Positions 1 through 9,561 of a DNA stretch of 33,434 bases are shown piece by piece (within the stretch, counting starts at the first letter, position 1; every line of letters begins with the position of its first letter). Where the stretch lies: NCBI GenBank assembly GCA_028873535.1, contig JAGWIJ010000030.1, positions 1 through 33,434 of the forward strand. Direction: 5' to 3'. Both the position numbers and the translations under genes were made by a program. The DNA comes from Pseudomonadota bacterium (GTDB lineage Bacteria; Pseudomonadota; Gammaproteobacteria; Burkholderiales; Ferrovaceae). The notes beneath the pieces are model-generated. The model was not told where the DNA came from and ran no database searches. It saw nothing but the letters and a program-made list of their open reading frames with translations.

Positions 1-925
1 TGAGGTCGTTCGGCGTGAGCCACAGTACGATGTCGTCGAAGCTGCGCGAGTAGGCGGTCTGCACCAGCGCGTTCTTGCCCAGATCGATGTTGGCGGTCTC
101 GGCGGCGCTGGCCTGTGTGCCCCAGGGCTTCACCGTGCCCCCGTTATTCGAGGCCGGATTCTGCGGTGGCACGAATGCGCCAAAGCCGTTTTCGCCGTGC
201 GAAATCAGCGCCACGGCCGCGCTCTGAGTGCTGATCAGCGGTTTGGTGTTGGCGCTGTCGGTGCAGGGCTGGTTGGGCGTGCCCTGCATTGCGGCGGGCA
301 CGGCTGCCGGCGTCAGCAGCACGCTGCCGGATCCGGTGCCATTGCACATCACCAGCCCGCCCAGCATGCCGCTGATCGCCTCGCGCGTGGCGTAGCCACT
401 GACCCCAAGGCTGCTCACCACATAGCTGATGCGCTGGTTCCAGCCGTCGTTGACCACATCTTCCGGCAGGCCCAGGTCAAGCCAGGGGAGCACCCCGCGG
501 TAGATGGTCACGCTCGGGATCGCGGCATTGAAGGAAGCGGTGTCGTAAAGCTTGCTGGTGACTGGGTTGGGTGCCGCCTTGGTGCTGAGCTGCGTGCACA
601 GCGGTGGCGGCAGCACTGGCGTTCCGGTCACGGCGGCACCGCGCGCCTCATGGCCGTAGAGGCTGCTGGTCGCGGCCAGGTAGCCGTCAGCTGGGCAGGG
701 CAGGTAGCCATTGCGTCCGACGTAAGTGATCAGCGCCGCTCGGATCGCGTCCTGGTGCGCCCGGGTCAGGCTGATGCGCGCGTTGGCAGCCTGGGCAGTG
801 AACAGCGGCAACAGGGCACCCAATACCAGTGCCACGATGCCCAGCACCACAGCAAGCTCGACCAAGGTGAAACCACGGCTCAGCCGCGGCGATTGCGCAT
901 CAGTCGCTGCTTTTCCCGCTGCCAT
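1..925 (-). CDS. Type IV prepilin-like protein (C-terminus beyond window edge)
   Basis: This is a pilin-like protein of the type II secretion/type IV pilus superfamily; about 308 residues are visible and the frame runs open off the window edge. The N-terminus has a short basic leader ending in Arg17-Gly18, followed by Phe19-Thr-Leu-Val-Glu23, the prepilin peptidase cleavage and N-methylation motif, and then a hydrophobic helix to about residue 42. A Leu-Pro-Cys-Pro-Ala segment follows near residue 66, and a further Cys lies about 35 residues later. The visible end (Phe-Asp-Asp-Ile-Val-Leu-Trp) is a pattern I associate with minor prepilin-like proteins. I chose the ATG at 925, the only in-frame ATG before the cleavage site; it lies inside the 3' end of smpB, a 46-bp overlap on the same strand. 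No strong ribosome site precedes it. The exact role (minor pilin, pseudopilin or adhesin) is not determinable. Confidence 0.82.
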   Translation of the reverse strand, partial: MAAGKAATDAQSPRLSRGFTLVELAVVLGIVALVLGALLPLFTAQAANARISLTRAHQDAIRAALITYVGRNGYLPCPADGYLAATSSLYGHEARGAAVTGTPVLPPPLCTQLSTKAAPNPVTSKLYDTASFNAAIPSVTIYRGVLPWLDLGLPEDVVNDGWNQRISYVVSSLGVSGYATREAISGMLGGLVMCNGTGSGSVLLTPAAVPAAMQGTPNQPCTDSANTKPLISTQSAAVALISHGENGFGAFVPPQNPASNNGGTVKPWGTQASAAETANIDLGKNALVQTAYSRSFDDIVLWLTPNDL

Positions 926-1329
926 TCGCGTTCCCGTTCCGTATCGCGCTTGTCATGCTGCTTCTTGCCTTTGGCAAGCCCGAGTGCCAGCTTGATGCGT
1001 CCGCGTGTGTAGTGCAGGTCGAGTGGAACCAGGGTGTAGCCGGCGCGTTCCACCTGGCCGATCAGTTTGGCGATTTCCGGACCGTGCATCAAGAGCTTGC
1101 GCGTGCGCACCGGGTCCGGGGTGATGTGGGTGGAGGCCGTCGGCAAAGGGCTGATGTGGGCGCCGATCAGCGCCAGCTCGCCGTTCAGCACCACCACGTA
1201 GGCTTCCTTGAGCTGCGCGCGCCCGGCCCGGATGGCCTTCACTTCCCAGCCCTCCAGCACCAGCCCGGCCTCCAGACGCTCTTCGATGAAATAGTCGTGC
1301 GAGGCCTTGCGGTTGTCGATGATGCTCAT
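880..1329 (-). CDS. smpB: SsrA-binding protein SmpB
   Basis: SmpB (149 aa) binds tmRNA and delivers it to stalled ribosomes for trans-translation. The start (Met-Ser-Ile-Ile-Asp-Asn-Arg-Lys-Ala) and the following His-Asp-Tyr-Phe-Ile-Glu segment match the family, as do the [10 protein letters not shown] core, the Leu-Leu-Met-His block and the basic C-terminal tail with Lys-Gly-Lys-Lys-X-His-Asp-Lys-Arg. The length is typical. A longer frame extends upstream to 1491, but the family start is at 1329 and the upstream residues look non-coding. The gene lies head to head with ratA, a conserved proteobacterial arrangement. Its 3' end overlaps the prepilin-like gene. Confidence 0.97.
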   Translation of the reverse strand: MSIIDNRKASHDYFIEERLEAGLVLEGWEVKAIRAGRAQLKEAYVVVLNGELALIGAHISPLPTASTHITPDPVRTRKLLMHGPEIAKLIGQVERAGYTLVPLDLHYTRGRIKLALGLAKGKKQHDKRDTEREREWQREKQRLMRNRRG

Positions 1330-1455
1330 TGCCGCGTGCGGTCCCTGCAGAGAATCGTGTATTTTACGGCATTCCCGGCGATCGCATCGAGTGCATGCCG
1401 GGTCCGGCATCCGCGGCTGGCGCCCGATGTCCGGCGCGAGGCGGATCGGAGTGAC

Positions 1456-1890
1456 ATGGCACGGGTGGAAAAGGCGGTGTTGGTGGCGCATTCAGCGGAG
1501 CGCATGGTCTCGCTGGTCGAAGACGTGCCGGCTTATCCCGGCTTCCTGCCGTGGTGCGGCGGAGCCGAAGTGCGCTCGCGCGAGGGCGCGGTGACGGTCG
1601 CCTCGCTGACCATCCAGTACCGCGGCATCCGTCAGGGCTTCACCACGCGCAACACGCGCAGCGCGTCCGACCGGCTCGATATCGCGCTGGTCGACGGACC
1701 ATTCCGGCGGCTCGAGGGGCACTGGACCTTCCTGCCGCTGGGTGAGTCCGGCTGCAAGGTCGCACTGGTGCTCGAGTACGAGTTTGCCAGCCGGATCCTG
1801 GAACGCCTGATCGGGCCGGTGTTTGCCGGAATCGCCGACTCGCTGGTCGACGCCTTCGTGGCGCGCGCCGACAGTCTGGACGGCGCCTGA
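1456..1890 (+). CDS. ratA: RatA-like START/coenzyme Q-binding (COQ10) family protein
   Basis: This 144-aa protein belongs to the COQ10/RatA family with a START-like (polyketide cyclase) lipid-binding fold. In E. coli RatA is described as inhibiting 70S association, while homologues bind ubiquinone; the role here is open between these. Visible hallmarks are the N-terminal [12 protein letters not shown] segment, then Tyr-Pro-Gly-Phe-Leu-Pro-Trp-Cys, which is highly characteristic, and the Trp-Thr-Phe-Leu-Pro-Leu strand near residue 93. A GGAG-like site lies just before the ATG at 1456. The gene is divergent from smpB and 7 bp upstream of ratB, so the two are probably cotranscribed. Confidence 0.94.
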   Translation: MARVEKAVLVAHSAERMVSLVEDVPAYPGFLPWCGGAEVRSREGAVTVASLTIQYRGIRQGFTTRNTRSASDRLDIALVDGPFRRLEGHWTFLPLGESGCKVALVLEYEFASRILERLIGPVFAGIADSLVDAFVARADSLDGA

Positions 1891-1897
1891 GCGGGCG

Positions 1898-2158
1898 ATG
1901 CGCATCCGCGTCTGCCTGGCCGAGCGCGGATACGTGCGCGAATGCCTGGTCGAGCTGGAGGAGGGGAGCACGGTGGCAGCAGCCGTGCGCGCCAGCGGTC
2001 TGGTGGCAGCAGACTGGAGCGGTGCGGTCGGCGTGCATGGGCGTGTGGTTGACGCCGATCAGCTGCTGACAGCGGATGATCGCGTGGAGCTCTACCTGCC
2101 GCTGCTGACCGATCCGCGCACGCGCCGGCGCCAACGGGTGACCCGACGCGCGCGCTGA
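1898..2158 (+). CDS. ratB: RnfH/RatB family ubiquitin-like protein
   Basis: An 86-aa protein of the RnfH/RatB family, which has a beta-grasp (ubiquitin/ThiS-like) fold and is usually found directly after ratA. It shows the expected order: an N-terminal Ile-Arg-Val-Cys-Leu-Ala strand, an acidic middle with Glu-Gly-Ser-Thr-Val-Ala-Ala-Ala-Val, a Gly-Val-His-Gly-Arg-Val-Val block and the conserved Asp-Arg-Val-Glu-Leu-Tyr-Leu-Pro-Leu-Leu-X-Asp-Pro end followed by an arginine-rich tail. The ATG at 1898 lies 7 bp after the ratA stop. Molecular function is not established; position and length support the name. Confidence 0.92.
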   Translation: MRIRVCLAERGYVRECLVELEEGSTVAAAVRASGLVAADWSGAVGVHGRVVDADQLLTADDRVELYLPLLTDPRTRRRQRVTRRAR

Positions 2159-2164
2159 CCCGCC

Positions 2165-3835
2165 TCAGCTGCGCTTGGCCAGCACCTCGAAGCCGACGCG
2201 CTGCCAGCCCTCGCCCTTGCCCAGGATGCGGTTCATGCGGATGGCATAGGACACATTGCGCGCCGTCAGTTGGAACTGCCGGGCGGTCGAATACATGCTG
2301 GTGTCGATCACCAGGCTGTCAGGACGGCCCTGCGCCGCAGCGCCCGGCAGGAACAGGGCCCACTGGTTCTCGCGACCGGCAGGAATGTTGAGCGGGCTGG
2401 CCACGGCGAGTTCGCGCCCGGTAGGCTCGATGCTCACGATCACCGGCGTCGCCGACAGGATCTCCACGCCCACGAAGACTTCGCCGCTGTCGCGCAGGCC
2501 CACCCGGCGGGCGACCGTACCGACGCCCCAGCGGCGGCTGCCGGCCACGCGCACGCCGATCAGCAGGCCGGCACGCAGCCCGTGTTCGCTGCCCACCGGC
2601 AGCAGCGAGCCGAAGCCGTTGCTGCTGCGATCGAACAGCTTCCATTTCTCGAGCCCGCCCTCGGCGCCCGGCTGCTCGGCCAGGCGAGCGCGCGTGCGCT
2701 CGGTGACGAAGCCGTAGATCTTGATGTCCATTTCCTCGGCGGCCGTCAGCGGCTTGCCGCTGCGCGCGTCGCTGCCGCCTTCCGTCTCACGGCGGGCCAC
2801 GCTGCACAGCTCCGGCAGGCCGCGCACCACCTCAAGCCAGCCGTCCTCGACCTTCTCGCGGCGGTGGACGCGCTGGTCCTGCCCCATCCAGGCGAGCGAC
2901 CAGACGCGCTCCAGACGGTCAAGCAGCTCGACGAATTCGACGCCCTTGAAGCCGCTGCCCAGGGTCAGCAGTCCGGTCACCTCGCCCGAGCGCAGCGAAC
3001 GGCGCAGGCGTTCGATCTGCACGCACACCACCTCGGTGTCGATGAAGCGCGCACTGTCCGGATAGGGCGCCCCCATCAACCGGGTGGCGCCGATGTCCGA
3101 TTCCAGGTCCACCTGGTAGCGGAAGCGGCCTTCGCAGTATTCCCGGAACATCAGGTCGGCGGTGATCCATTCGCCCAGCCAGCCGTCCACCATGTCGACC
3201 TGACGTGCCGTGAAGCCGCCGTTCCCCAGCGTGTCCAGCATCAGCAGCCGCGCATAGACGCACTGGCAGGTGGTCTCGATGCGTTCCGGGCTGCTGTACA
3301 TGGCGATCGGCCGGGTGTGCACGCCGGCCTTCTCGGCATAGCCATACACCTGGTGTGCCAGACGCCACAGGCGCGCATCGAGCGGCTGGGTGCGGAAGAT
3401 CGCCAGCCGCCGCAGCATGGCGATGTGGAACAGCAGCCGCGCCGCAATCGTGCCCAGGTGGCCTTCCGCGGGACTTCCGCTGGCGCCGTCGCGGTGCGAC
3501 AGCAGGAATTTCTCGTAGCAGCGCGCGAACTGGCGATGCACTGCATCGAGGGCGTTCCAGCCGGTCTCGCTGTCCTGCGATCCGGCTGGGCGCTGCAGAC
3601 ATTGCAGCCGGAACTCGCGCAACAGCCCCTGGCAGCCGCCATCGGCGCTCATCAGCGCCTCAAGCCGCGCTGAGGTGGGATCTTCGGGGGACTGATTGAA
3701 CGCCAGCAACAAGCGCGCGACATCGTCCACGGCCTTGGCGATGTCGTCGGTGGGCGCCGGCTCCGGCTCGTGTGCGCCCAGACCGAGCGCGCCGAGCAGG
3801 CTTGCCGGCTTCCAGCGTCCTCCGGAGCCGTTCAC
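2165..3835 (-). CDS. Large protein with PilZ-like C-terminal region
   Basis: A 556-aa soluble protein that I recognise only in part. Residues 1-350 look alpha-helical, with no signal peptide or membrane segment. From about residue 395 there is a Phe-Asp-Arg-Ser-Ser-Asn-Gly segment (Asp402 to Gly407) matching the D/N-x-S-x-x-G motif of PilZ domains, followed by beta-strand-like sequence with Ile-Gly-Val-Arg-Val and Val-Phe-Val-Gly-Val-Glu-Ile-Leu. The matching upstream arginine motif of canonical c-di-GMP-binding PilZ domains (RxxxR) is not obvious to me, so nucleotide binding is unproven. The start overlaps the stop of the FimV-like gene by 4 bp, so the two are translationally coupled. A link to pilus, motility or cell-pole function follows from this partner and is inference. 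Confidence 0.75.
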   Translation of the reverse strand: MNGSGGRWKPASLLGALGLGAHEPEPAPTDDIAKAVDDVARLLLAFNQSPEDPTSARLEALMSADGGCQGLLREFRLQCLQRPAGSQDSETGWNALDAVHRQFARCYEKFLLSHRDGASGSPAEGHLGTIAARLLFHIAMLRRLAIFRTQPLDARLWRLAHQVYGYAEKAGVHTRPIAMYSSPERIETTCQCVYARLLMLDTLGNGGFTARQVDMVDGWLGEWITADLMFREYCEGRFRYQVDLESDIGATRLMGAPYPDSARFIDTEVVCVQIERLRRSLRSGEVTGLLTLGSGFKGVEFVELLDRLERVWSLAWMGQDQRVHRREKVEDGWLEVVRGLPELCSVARRETEGGSDARSGKPLTAAEEMDIKIYGFVTERTRARLAEQPGAEGGLEKWKLFDRSSNGFGSLLPVGSEHGLRAGLLIGVRVAGSRRWGVGTVARRVGLRDSGEVFVGVEILSATPVIVSIEPTGRELAVASPLNIPAGRENQWALFLPGAAAQGRPDSLVIDTSMYSTARQFQLTARNVSYAIRMNRILGKGEGWQRVGFEVLAKRS

Positions 3836-5625
3836 GTCCGGCGCACCTCTACCGGGCTCAGGGTGAATTCGCCATCGCCATAGCCCCCGCCCTCGTCATC
3901 GGCCAACTCGGCCATCAGGGTGTCGTGCAGATCCTGGGCCAGTGCCAGCGGCACAAAATCCAGTTCCGGGCTCAGCCATGTCGTACCGTCAGGGCCGATT
4001 TCGGCCATCGGTACGCTGCCCGGCAAGGGCGCGAATTCCGCGCGGTCCGGATCGAGGCTGCGGCCGACGGCGAGGATCTCGGGCAGATAGCGGCTGTCCT
4101 GGAAGCGCTCACGGAACTTGCCCAGCAGGCCGGCGAAAGCGTCGGTGTGACGGCGCAGGCGCAATACTTCGAACAGGCCCAGCCACGGTCGGACGTCCCT
4201 GCCGACAGCCTCGTGGATGGCCGCTTCAAGCAGTTCCTCGGCGCGATCCTGGTCGCCGCTCTCGACGTACAGGCGCGCGCCGTTGACCACCGAATCGGCA
4301 TCGTGCAACTGGATCAGGCCGGCGGCGATTTCGGGGAAACGCTGCGCCAGGTAGGCTGCACGCGCCGCCTGCTCGGCGCTCTGGTCGATCGACTCGGCCT
4401 TGTCCGGGCGCGCCACGCTCGGCGTCCTGTCGGTCGCGGCAGAACCCTTGGCGGTGAATTCGGCACGCGCCGCCTCGATCAGCGCGCTTTCGTCGGCGGA
4501 GATGGCGGCATCCTGACGCGCCTGCGCGCGGCCGCGCCGACGATGACGGGCGAACGCCAGGCCTCCGGCCGTCAGCAGAACGGCGCCTGCGCCGGCCAGC
4601 GGCAGCGTCCAGTCGAAATTTTCCTCCGGTGCCGGCGGCGGCGCCGGTTTGCGCACCGTCACCTTGATCTGGGGGGCCGCCGGCGTCGCGGCTGCCGTGG
4701 CAGTCGCGCCATCGTCGGGTGCGGCGATCGGCGGAACGGTCGACACGGCGGCCGGGGCCGGTGCAAGCGCGCCAGGCGCTGCCGCACCACCACCCTGCAG
4801 GGCCTTGAGTTGGGTCTCCAGGCTGCCCACCTGGGTCTGCAGGGCCAACAGACGCTCCAGGGTGTCGTCGCCCGACAGCATCAGGGCACGCAGGTCGCGC
4901 AGTTGCGCGCGTTCGGTCACCAGGCTTGCCGTCAAGGCCGGCGGGGTGTCCATGTGCATGTCGAGGCGCAGCACCGGCATGCCTTCACTGGCGACACCGC
5001 CCAGCATCCTGGCCTGGAGCTGTGCCGTTTCCAGCTTGAGCTGATCGCGAACCGGTCCTTTCGCCGACGCTGCTGCCGTCGTGTGCGCACTGCGCGCTGC
5101 GCCACGCGCATGACTGCGGCGCTCCAAGGCGCTGGCGGGCGGCACGCCATCGCCTGCCAGTGGCGTGGCGGTCGCGGACGGGCCATCGAAGGCAGTATCG
5201 TCGTCTGCGACGCGGCTTGCAGTGCCGTGGGGAGGAGGGTCCAGCAGGACCGAGAAATCGCGCGACAGCGCGGCGCCAGCGCACTCGACGCGCACGCGCA
5301 GGGTCGCAAAGGGTTCGCGCGCCACGCGCGTGGACTCGATCAGCAGATGCGGGCGCTCACCGTCGATCACCTTCAGCTCAAGCGGCAGGTTCTGCGATAC
5401 TTCAGGCCCGCCGGACACCGGACGCAGGCTGATGCAATGCTCGTCGACCGTCTCGCCGCGCGCCAGATGAAGCGGAACTTCGATACGCAGCGGGCTGCCG
5501 ATGTAGCTGCGCACGATCGGCTCGCCCAGTCCCACGCCATGTGCTTCGGCACATGCCAGCGTGATCGCGAGCGAGACCGGAAGCAGCCGCAGGCGGCTGC
5601 GCACATGCAGTGCCTTCACTTGCAT
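3832..5625 (-). CDS. FimV/HubP-like membrane protein
   Basis: A 597-aa protein laid out like FimV/HubP, the inner-membrane, peptidoglycan-associated hub for polar type IV pilus and motility factors. In order: a signal-like hydrophobic N-terminus (residues 12-29), a FimV N-terminal domain (Gly-Leu-Gly-Glu-Pro-Ile near 32-37, then Ser-Pro-Leu-Arg-Ile-Glu-Val-Pro-Leu), a coiled-coil-prone stretch (about 193-276), a Pro/Ala-rich linker, one transmembrane helix (about 340-359) followed by a basic cluster, and a helical cytoplasmic region (about 400-550) with a TPR-like segment near 440-460. It is shorter than Pseudomonas FimV, and I did not identify a LysM motif with certainty. It overlaps the DUF4124 gene by 10 bp and the PilZ-like gene by 4 bp. 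Confidence 0.8.
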   Translation of the reverse strand: MQVKALHVRSRLRLLPVSLAITLACAEAHGVGLGEPIVRSYIGSPLRIEVPLHLARGETVDEHCISLRPVSGGPEVSQNLPLELKVIDGERPHLLIESTRVAREPFATLRVRVECAGAALSRDFSVLLDPPPHGTASRVADDDTAFDGPSATATPLAGDGVPPASALERRSHARGAARSAHTTAAASAKGPVRDQLKLETAQLQARMLGGVASEGMPVLRLDMHMDTPPALTASLVTERAQLRDLRALMLSGDDTLERLLALQTQVGSLETQLKALQGGGAAAPGALAPAPAAVSTVPPIAAPDDGATATAAATPAAPQIKVTVRKPAPPPAPEENFDWTLPLAGAGAVLLTAGGLAFARHRRRGRAQARQDAAISADESALIEAARAEFTAKGSAATDRTPSVARPDKAESIDQSAEQAARAAYLAQRFPEIAAGLIQLHDADSVVNGARLYVESGDQDRAEELLEAAIHEAVGRDVRPWLGLFEVLRLRRHTDAFAGLLGKFRERFQDSRYLPEILAVGRSLDPDRAEFAPLPGSVPMAEIGPDGTTWLSPELDFVPLALAQDLHDTLMAELADDEGGGYGDGEFTLSPVEVRRT

Positions 5626-6107
5626 CCGGCCGATATCTGCTGCTTCAGTTCACCCAGGCGTGCGGCGCGGGTGTCATCATCAACGTAGGTGCGCTCACCA
5701 TTGGCATCCAGGGTGAACACCCGGTTGTCCGTGCCGAGCAGGTTCATTTCGGTGCGCATGCGCTGGCAGGCCTCCTCGCGCTGTTTCTGGGCTTCGGGGG
5801 AATTGTCGACCTGTTCGACACCGATCATCTTGCCACGCAGCGCGGAAGCCTTGGGGTTCTCCGTGGTGCCATCGTTCATCTTGGCGTTCGCGCTGCCGCT
5901 GGCCGGCGTATCGGCGGCCGGTGCGATGCTCGGCCGGATGCTCAGCACCGACTCGGACTTGACGCCGGCTCCGGGCGGCACGTCCGAATAGTGCGTGTGG
6001 CCCTGGGCGTCGACCCATTTGTAGACATCCGCCAGGGCCGGCACGCTGGCGCCGCCCGCTGCAATGGCGATCAGGAAAAGGCTGATACGAGCCGGAATTT
6101 TGACCAT
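5616..6107 (-). CDS. DUF4124 domain-containing exported protein
   Basis: A 163-aa exported protein. Residues 1-26 form a Sec signal peptide ending Ala-Leu-Ala. Directly after comes the DUF4124 signature Asp-Val-Tyr-Lys-Trp-Val-Asp-Ala-Gln-Gly-X-X-His-Tyr-Ser-Asp. The rest is low in hydrophobicity, with an Ala/Pro/Ser linker and a charged helical end containing two Cys residues (in Glu-Glu-Ala-Cys-Gln and the C-terminal Gly-Cys-Lys), possibly a disulfide in the periplasm. The function of DUF4124 is not known. It is first in a minus-strand operon with the FimV-like and PilZ-like genes, and divergent from guaB, an arrangement common in betaproteobacteria. Confidence 0.88.
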   Translation of the reverse strand: MVKIPARISLFLIAIAAGGASVPALADVYKWVDAQGHTHYSDVPPGAGVKSESVLSIRPSIAPAADTPASGSANAKMNDGTTENPKASALRGKMIGVEQVDNSPEAQKQREEACQRMRTEMNLLGTDNRVFTLDANGERTYVDDDTRAARLGELKQQISAGCK

Positions 6108-6183
6108 GGGGTAGTGTCGCTCAAATTCAACAATACGCGAGAGTGGAAACGCTGCACTCCTGGATGAAGGGCCGCAAAATTCT

Positions 6184-6201
6184 GTAACTTTAAAGGGTTA
6201 C
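6184..6201. repeat. Short inverted repeat in the guaB upstream region
   Basis: GTAAC (6184-6188) and GTTAC (6197-6201) form a 5-bp inverted repeat around an 8-bp AT-rich spacer, in the 240-bp gap between the DUF4124 gene and guaB. It might be an operator. It does not match the PurR box I know. Confidence 0.3.
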
Positions 6202-6292
6202 GCCGTGACCTTCAGAAACTATCATCGCAAAGCTCGGCAGGCTTGGCAAACAATTAAATATGTTCACGCGCACGTGCCCCCCAAGCGGCCGT

Positions 6293-6321
6293 TTGGGTCG
6301 TACGGCCGACTTGCGTATAAT
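6293..6321 (+). promoter_or_regulatory. Predicted sigma-70 promoter of guaB
   Basis: A perfect TATAAT (6316-6321) is preceded at 17 bp by TTGGGT (6293-6298), a partial -35. Transcription would begin near 6328, giving a leader of about 20 nt before the guaB ATG at 6348. A G-rich stretch (GGGGG near 6334) could be the ribosome site. Confidence 0.72.
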
Positions 6322-6347
6322 GCCGTTTTGCACGGGGGCCTTCTGCC

Positions 6348-7808
6348 ATGCGCGTAGTCGAGAAAGCGCTTACCTTCGACGATGTCCTGCTTGTTCCTGC
6401 TCATTCCGCTGTCCTTCCCCGCGATGTCTCGCTCGCGACCCGCCTGACCCGCCAGATCCGTCTGCAGTTGCCGCTGCTGTCCGCAGCCATGGATACGGTC
6501 ACCGAGGCGCGCCTCGCCATCGCACTGGCGCAGGAAGGCGGTATGGGCATCATCCACAAGAACATGCCGGCGCGGCAACAGGCTGCCGAAGTCGCCAAGG
6601 TCAAACGCTTCGAAAGCGGTGTGGTCAAGGATCCGATCACCGTCACCCCAGGCATGAGCGTACGCGAAGTGCTGGTCCTCACGCGCCAGCATCGCATCTC
6701 CGGCCTTCCGGTCGTGGATGCGGGGCGTGTCGTCGGCATCGTCACCAACCGCGACCTGCGCTTCGAGCACAACCTGGAACAGCCGGTACAGAACATCATG
6801 ACGCCGCGCGACCGCCTGGTGGTGGTGCGCGAGGGAGCGAGCCGCGACGAGGCGATGAAGCTGATGCATGAGCATCGCCTGGAGCGTGTGCTGGTGGTGA
6901 ACGAACAGTTCGAACTGCGCGGGCTGGTGACCGTCAAGGACATCATGAAGTCCAGCGAGCATCCGAGTGCCGCCAAGGACAACCTTGGCCGGCTGCTGGT
7001 CGGTGCCGCGGTCGGCGTCGGCGAGGGTACCGAGGAACGTGTCGCGCTGCTGGCCGAGGCCGGTGTCGATGCCATCGTGGTCGACACGGCGCACGGCCAC
7101 TCGCAGGGCGTGCTCGACCGCGTGCGCTGGGTCAAGCGCAACTTCCCCTCGATCGACGTGATCGGCGGCAACATCGCCACCGCTGCCGGCGCGCTGGCGC
7201 TGGTGGAACACGGTGCCGACTGCGTCAAAGTGGGCATCGGTCCCGGTTCGATCTGCACCACGCGCATCGTCGCCGGCGTCGGCGTGCCGCAGATCAGCGC
7301 CATCCACAACGTGTCCACGGCGCTCGCCGGCAGCGGCGTGCCCTGCATCGCAGACGGCGGCGTGCGCTACTCCGGCGACATCGCCAAGGCGCTGGCGGCA
7401 GGCGCCGACTGCGTGATGGTGGGCGGCTTGTTCGCGGGTACCGAAGAGGCGCCCGGCGACATCGAACTGTTCCAGGGACGTTCCTACAAGTCCTATCGCG
7501 GCATGGGCTCGCTGGGCGCCATGCAGCAGGGTTCGAGCGACCGCTATTTCCAGGACAACGAGGATCAGGCCGACAAGCTGGTGCCGGAGGGTGTCGAAGG
7601 CCGCGTGCCGTACAAGGGCCCGGTCAGCGCCGTGATCCACCAGCTGATGGGCGGCGTGCGTTCCAGCATGGGTTACCTCGGTTGCGCCGACATCGAGTCG
7701 GTGCATGCGCGCGCCGAGTTCGTCCAGATTTCCAACGCCGGTATGCGCGAGTCGCACGTGCATGACGTCCAGATCACCAAGGAAGCGCCCAATTACCATG
7801 TCGACTGA
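6348..7808 (+). CDS. guaB: Inosine-5'-monophosphate dehydrogenase
   Basis: GuaB (486 aa) oxidises IMP to XMP with NAD, the first committed step of guanine nucleotide synthesis. The N-terminal TIM-barrel part starts [10 protein letters not shown]. A CBS-domain pair lies at about residues 95-205. The catalytic loop Gly-Pro-Gly-Ser-Ile-Cys-Thr-Thr carries the nucleophile Cys303. The flap region with [10 protein letters not shown] follows near 385. Length and order are normal. It overlaps guaA by 11 bp, so the pair forms a coupled operon. Confidence 0.98.
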   Translation: MRVVEKALTFDDVLLVPAHSAVLPRDVSLATRLTRQIRLQLPLLSAAMDTVTEARLAIALAQEGGMGIIHKNMPARQQAAEVAKVKRFESGVVKDPITVTPGMSVREVLVLTRQHRISGLPVVDAGRVVGIVTNRDLRFEHNLEQPVQNIMTPRDRLVVVREGASRDEAMKLMHEHRLERVLVVNEQFELRGLVTVKDIMKSSEHPSAAKDNLGRLLVGAAVGVGEGTEERVALLAEAGVDAIVVDTAHGHSQGVLDRVRWVKRNFPSIDVIGGNIATAAGALALVEHGADCVKVGIGPGSICTTRIVAGVGVPQISAIHNVSTALAGSGVPCIADGGVRYSGDIAKALAAGADCVMVGGLFAGTEEAPGDIELFQGRSYKSYRGMGSLGAMQQGSSDRYFQDNEDQADKLVPEGVEGRVPYKGPVSAVIHQLMGGVRSSMGYLGCADIESVHARAEFVQISNAGMRESHVHDVQITKEAPNYHVD

Positions 7809-9378
7809 GGCAGCGCCGCACGACCGCATCCTGATCCTTGATTTCGGCGCCCAGTACGCCCAGCTGATCGCGCGCCGCGTGCGCGAGACTGGCGTGTATT
7901 GCGAACTGCATCCCTGGGACGTGGACGATGCTTTCATCGAGGCCTTCGCGCCGTCCGGGGTGATCCTGTCCGGCGGTCCCGAGTCGGTCACCGTGAGCCC
8001 TTCGCCACGTGCGCCCGCCGCGGTGTTCGGTCTGGGTGTGCCCGTGCTCGGTATCTGCTACGGCATGCAGACCATGGCTGAGCAGCTGGGCGGCAGGGTG
8101 GCGGCGGCCGGCGTGCGCGAGTTCGGGCATGCCGAAATCCGTGCGCGCGGGCATTCGGCGCTGCTGCGCGCAATCGAGGATCGCGTCAACGCCCAGGGCC
8201 ACGGCCTGCTCGACGTGTGGATGAGCCACGGCGACCAGGTGGCCGAGCTGCCGCCCGGTTTCAAGGTGATCGGCGACAACGAAGCCACCCCGATCGCCGC
8301 CATGGCCGACGAGGAGCGCCGCTACTATGGCGTCCAGTTCCATCCCGAGGTCACCCACACGGCGCAGGGCCAGCGCATGCTGGAACGCTTCGTGCACGAG
8401 ATCTGCGGCCTGTCGCGCAGCTGGACCATGCCCGACTTCCTCGAGCGTGCGGTGGCCTCCATCCGCGCCCAGGTCGGCGACGAGCAGGTGGTGCTGGGCC
8501 TGTCCGGTGGTGTCGATTCCTCCGTCGCCGCCGCGCTGATCCATCGCGCCATCGGCGACCAGCTGATCTGTGTGTTCGTCGACCACGGACTGCTGCGCCT
8601 GGGCGAGTCGGACGAGGTGATGACCACCTTCGCTGGCAATCTGGGCATGAAGGTGCTGCGCGTCGACGCGCGGACCGCCTTCTTCCACCATCTCACCGGC
8701 GTTTCCGACCCCGAGGCCAAGCGCAAGATCATCGGCCGCGAGTTCGTCGAGGTCTTCCAGCGCGAGGCGCGCAAGCTGCCCGCCGCGCGCTGGCTGGCGC
8801 AAGGCACCATCTATCCGGACGTGATCGAGTCCGCCGGCGCCAAGAGCAAGAAGGCGCACAACATCAAGTCGCACCACAATGTCGGCGGCCTGCCCGATAC
8901 CCTCAAGCTCAAGCTGCTCGAGCCGCTGCGCGAGCTGTTCAAGGACGAGGTGCGCAGCCTGGGACTGGAACTCGGCCTGCCACGCGAGATGATCTTCCGC
9001 CACCCCTTCCCGGGACCAGGTCTTGGTGTGCGCGTGCTGGGCGACATCAAGCCCGACCACGTGAGCCTGCTGCAGCGTGCCGACGCGATCTTCATCCAGG
9101 AACTGCGCGACGCCGGCTGGTACGACAAGGTGGCACAGGCCTTTGCGGTGTTCCTGCCGGTACGCTCGGTGGGCGTGATGGGCGACGGCCGCACCTACGA
9201 GCATGTGGTGGCGCTGCGCGCGGTCGAGACCACCGACTTCATGACGGCGCGCTGGGCGCATCTGCCCTACGAGCTGCTGGGGCGCGTGTCCAACCGCATC
9301 ATCAACGAGGTGCGTGGCATCAACCGCGTGGTCTACGACATCTCGGGCAAGCCGCCGGCGACCATCGAGTGGGAGTGA
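7798..9378 (+). CDS. guaA: GMP synthase (glutamine-hydrolysing)
   Basis: GuaA (526 aa) aminates XMP to GMP using glutamine and ATP. The class I glutamine amidotransferase domain is N-terminal, with the nucleophile Cys87 in Gly-Ile-Cys-Tyr-Gly-Met-Gln and the His/Glu pair in Gln-Phe-His-Pro-Glu near 181-185. The ATP pyrophosphatase loop is Ser-Gly-Gly-Val-Asp-Ser-Ser (236-242). The dimerisation domain ends in the family-typical Pro-Ala-Thr-Ile-Glu-Trp-Glu. The ATG at 7798 overlaps the guaB end. The gene is intact although an island remnant lies directly behind it, as expected if integration occurred at its 3' end and restored the coding sequence. Confidence 0.98.
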   Translation: MSTEAAPHDRILILDFGAQYAQLIARRVRETGVYCELHPWDVDDAFIEAFAPSGVILSGGPESVTVSPSPRAPAAVFGLGVPVLGICYGMQTMAEQLGGRVAAAGVREFGHAEIRARGHSALLRAIEDRVNAQGHGLLDVWMSHGDQVAELPPGFKVIGDNEATPIAAMADEERRYYGVQFHPEVTHTAQGQRMLERFVHEICGLSRSWTMPDFLERAVASIRAQVGDEQVVLGLSGGVDSSVAAALIHRAIGDQLICVFVDHGLLRLGESDEVMTTFAGNLGMKVLRVDARTAFFHHLTGVSDPEAKRKIIGREFVEVFQREARKLPAARWLAQGTIYPDVIESAGAKSKKAHNIKSHHNVGGLPDTLKLKLLEPLRELFKDEVRSLGLELGLPREMIFRHPFPGPGLGVRVLGDIKPDHVSLLQRADAIFIQELRDAGWYDKVAQAFAVFLPVRSVGVMGDGRTYEHVVALRAVETTDFMTARWAHLPYELLGRVSNRIINEVRGINRVVYDISGKPPATIEWE

Positions 9379-9492
9379 CTTGACGTCCTTCGGGGACTAT
9401 CGCCAGCGATCGAAAGATTGCCATAACGTGTTGATTTTGAATAAAATAAGTCACGGCAGCTATCGGTGGCAATCGCCGGCCAGCGGAGCACG

Positions 9493-9513
9493 CTGGCGGT
9501 AGAACTGGCGGTA
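9493..9513 (+). repeat. Tandem 9-bp repeat at island edge
   Basis: CTGGCGGTA occurs at 9493-9501 and again at 9505-9513, a period of 12 bp, between guaA and the integrase remnant. Closely spaced direct repeats here are typical of arm-type integrase or excisionase sites, but I cannot test binding. Confidence 0.5.
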
Positions 9514-9561
9514 AGAACCGGAGGCCGGATCAAGACCCTCCCGTTCACTATCCAGACCAAA

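Noticed and set aside
7774..9261. Antisense frame of 495 codons opposite guaA
   Set aside because: Shadow of guaA's GC-rich third positions with no family features.
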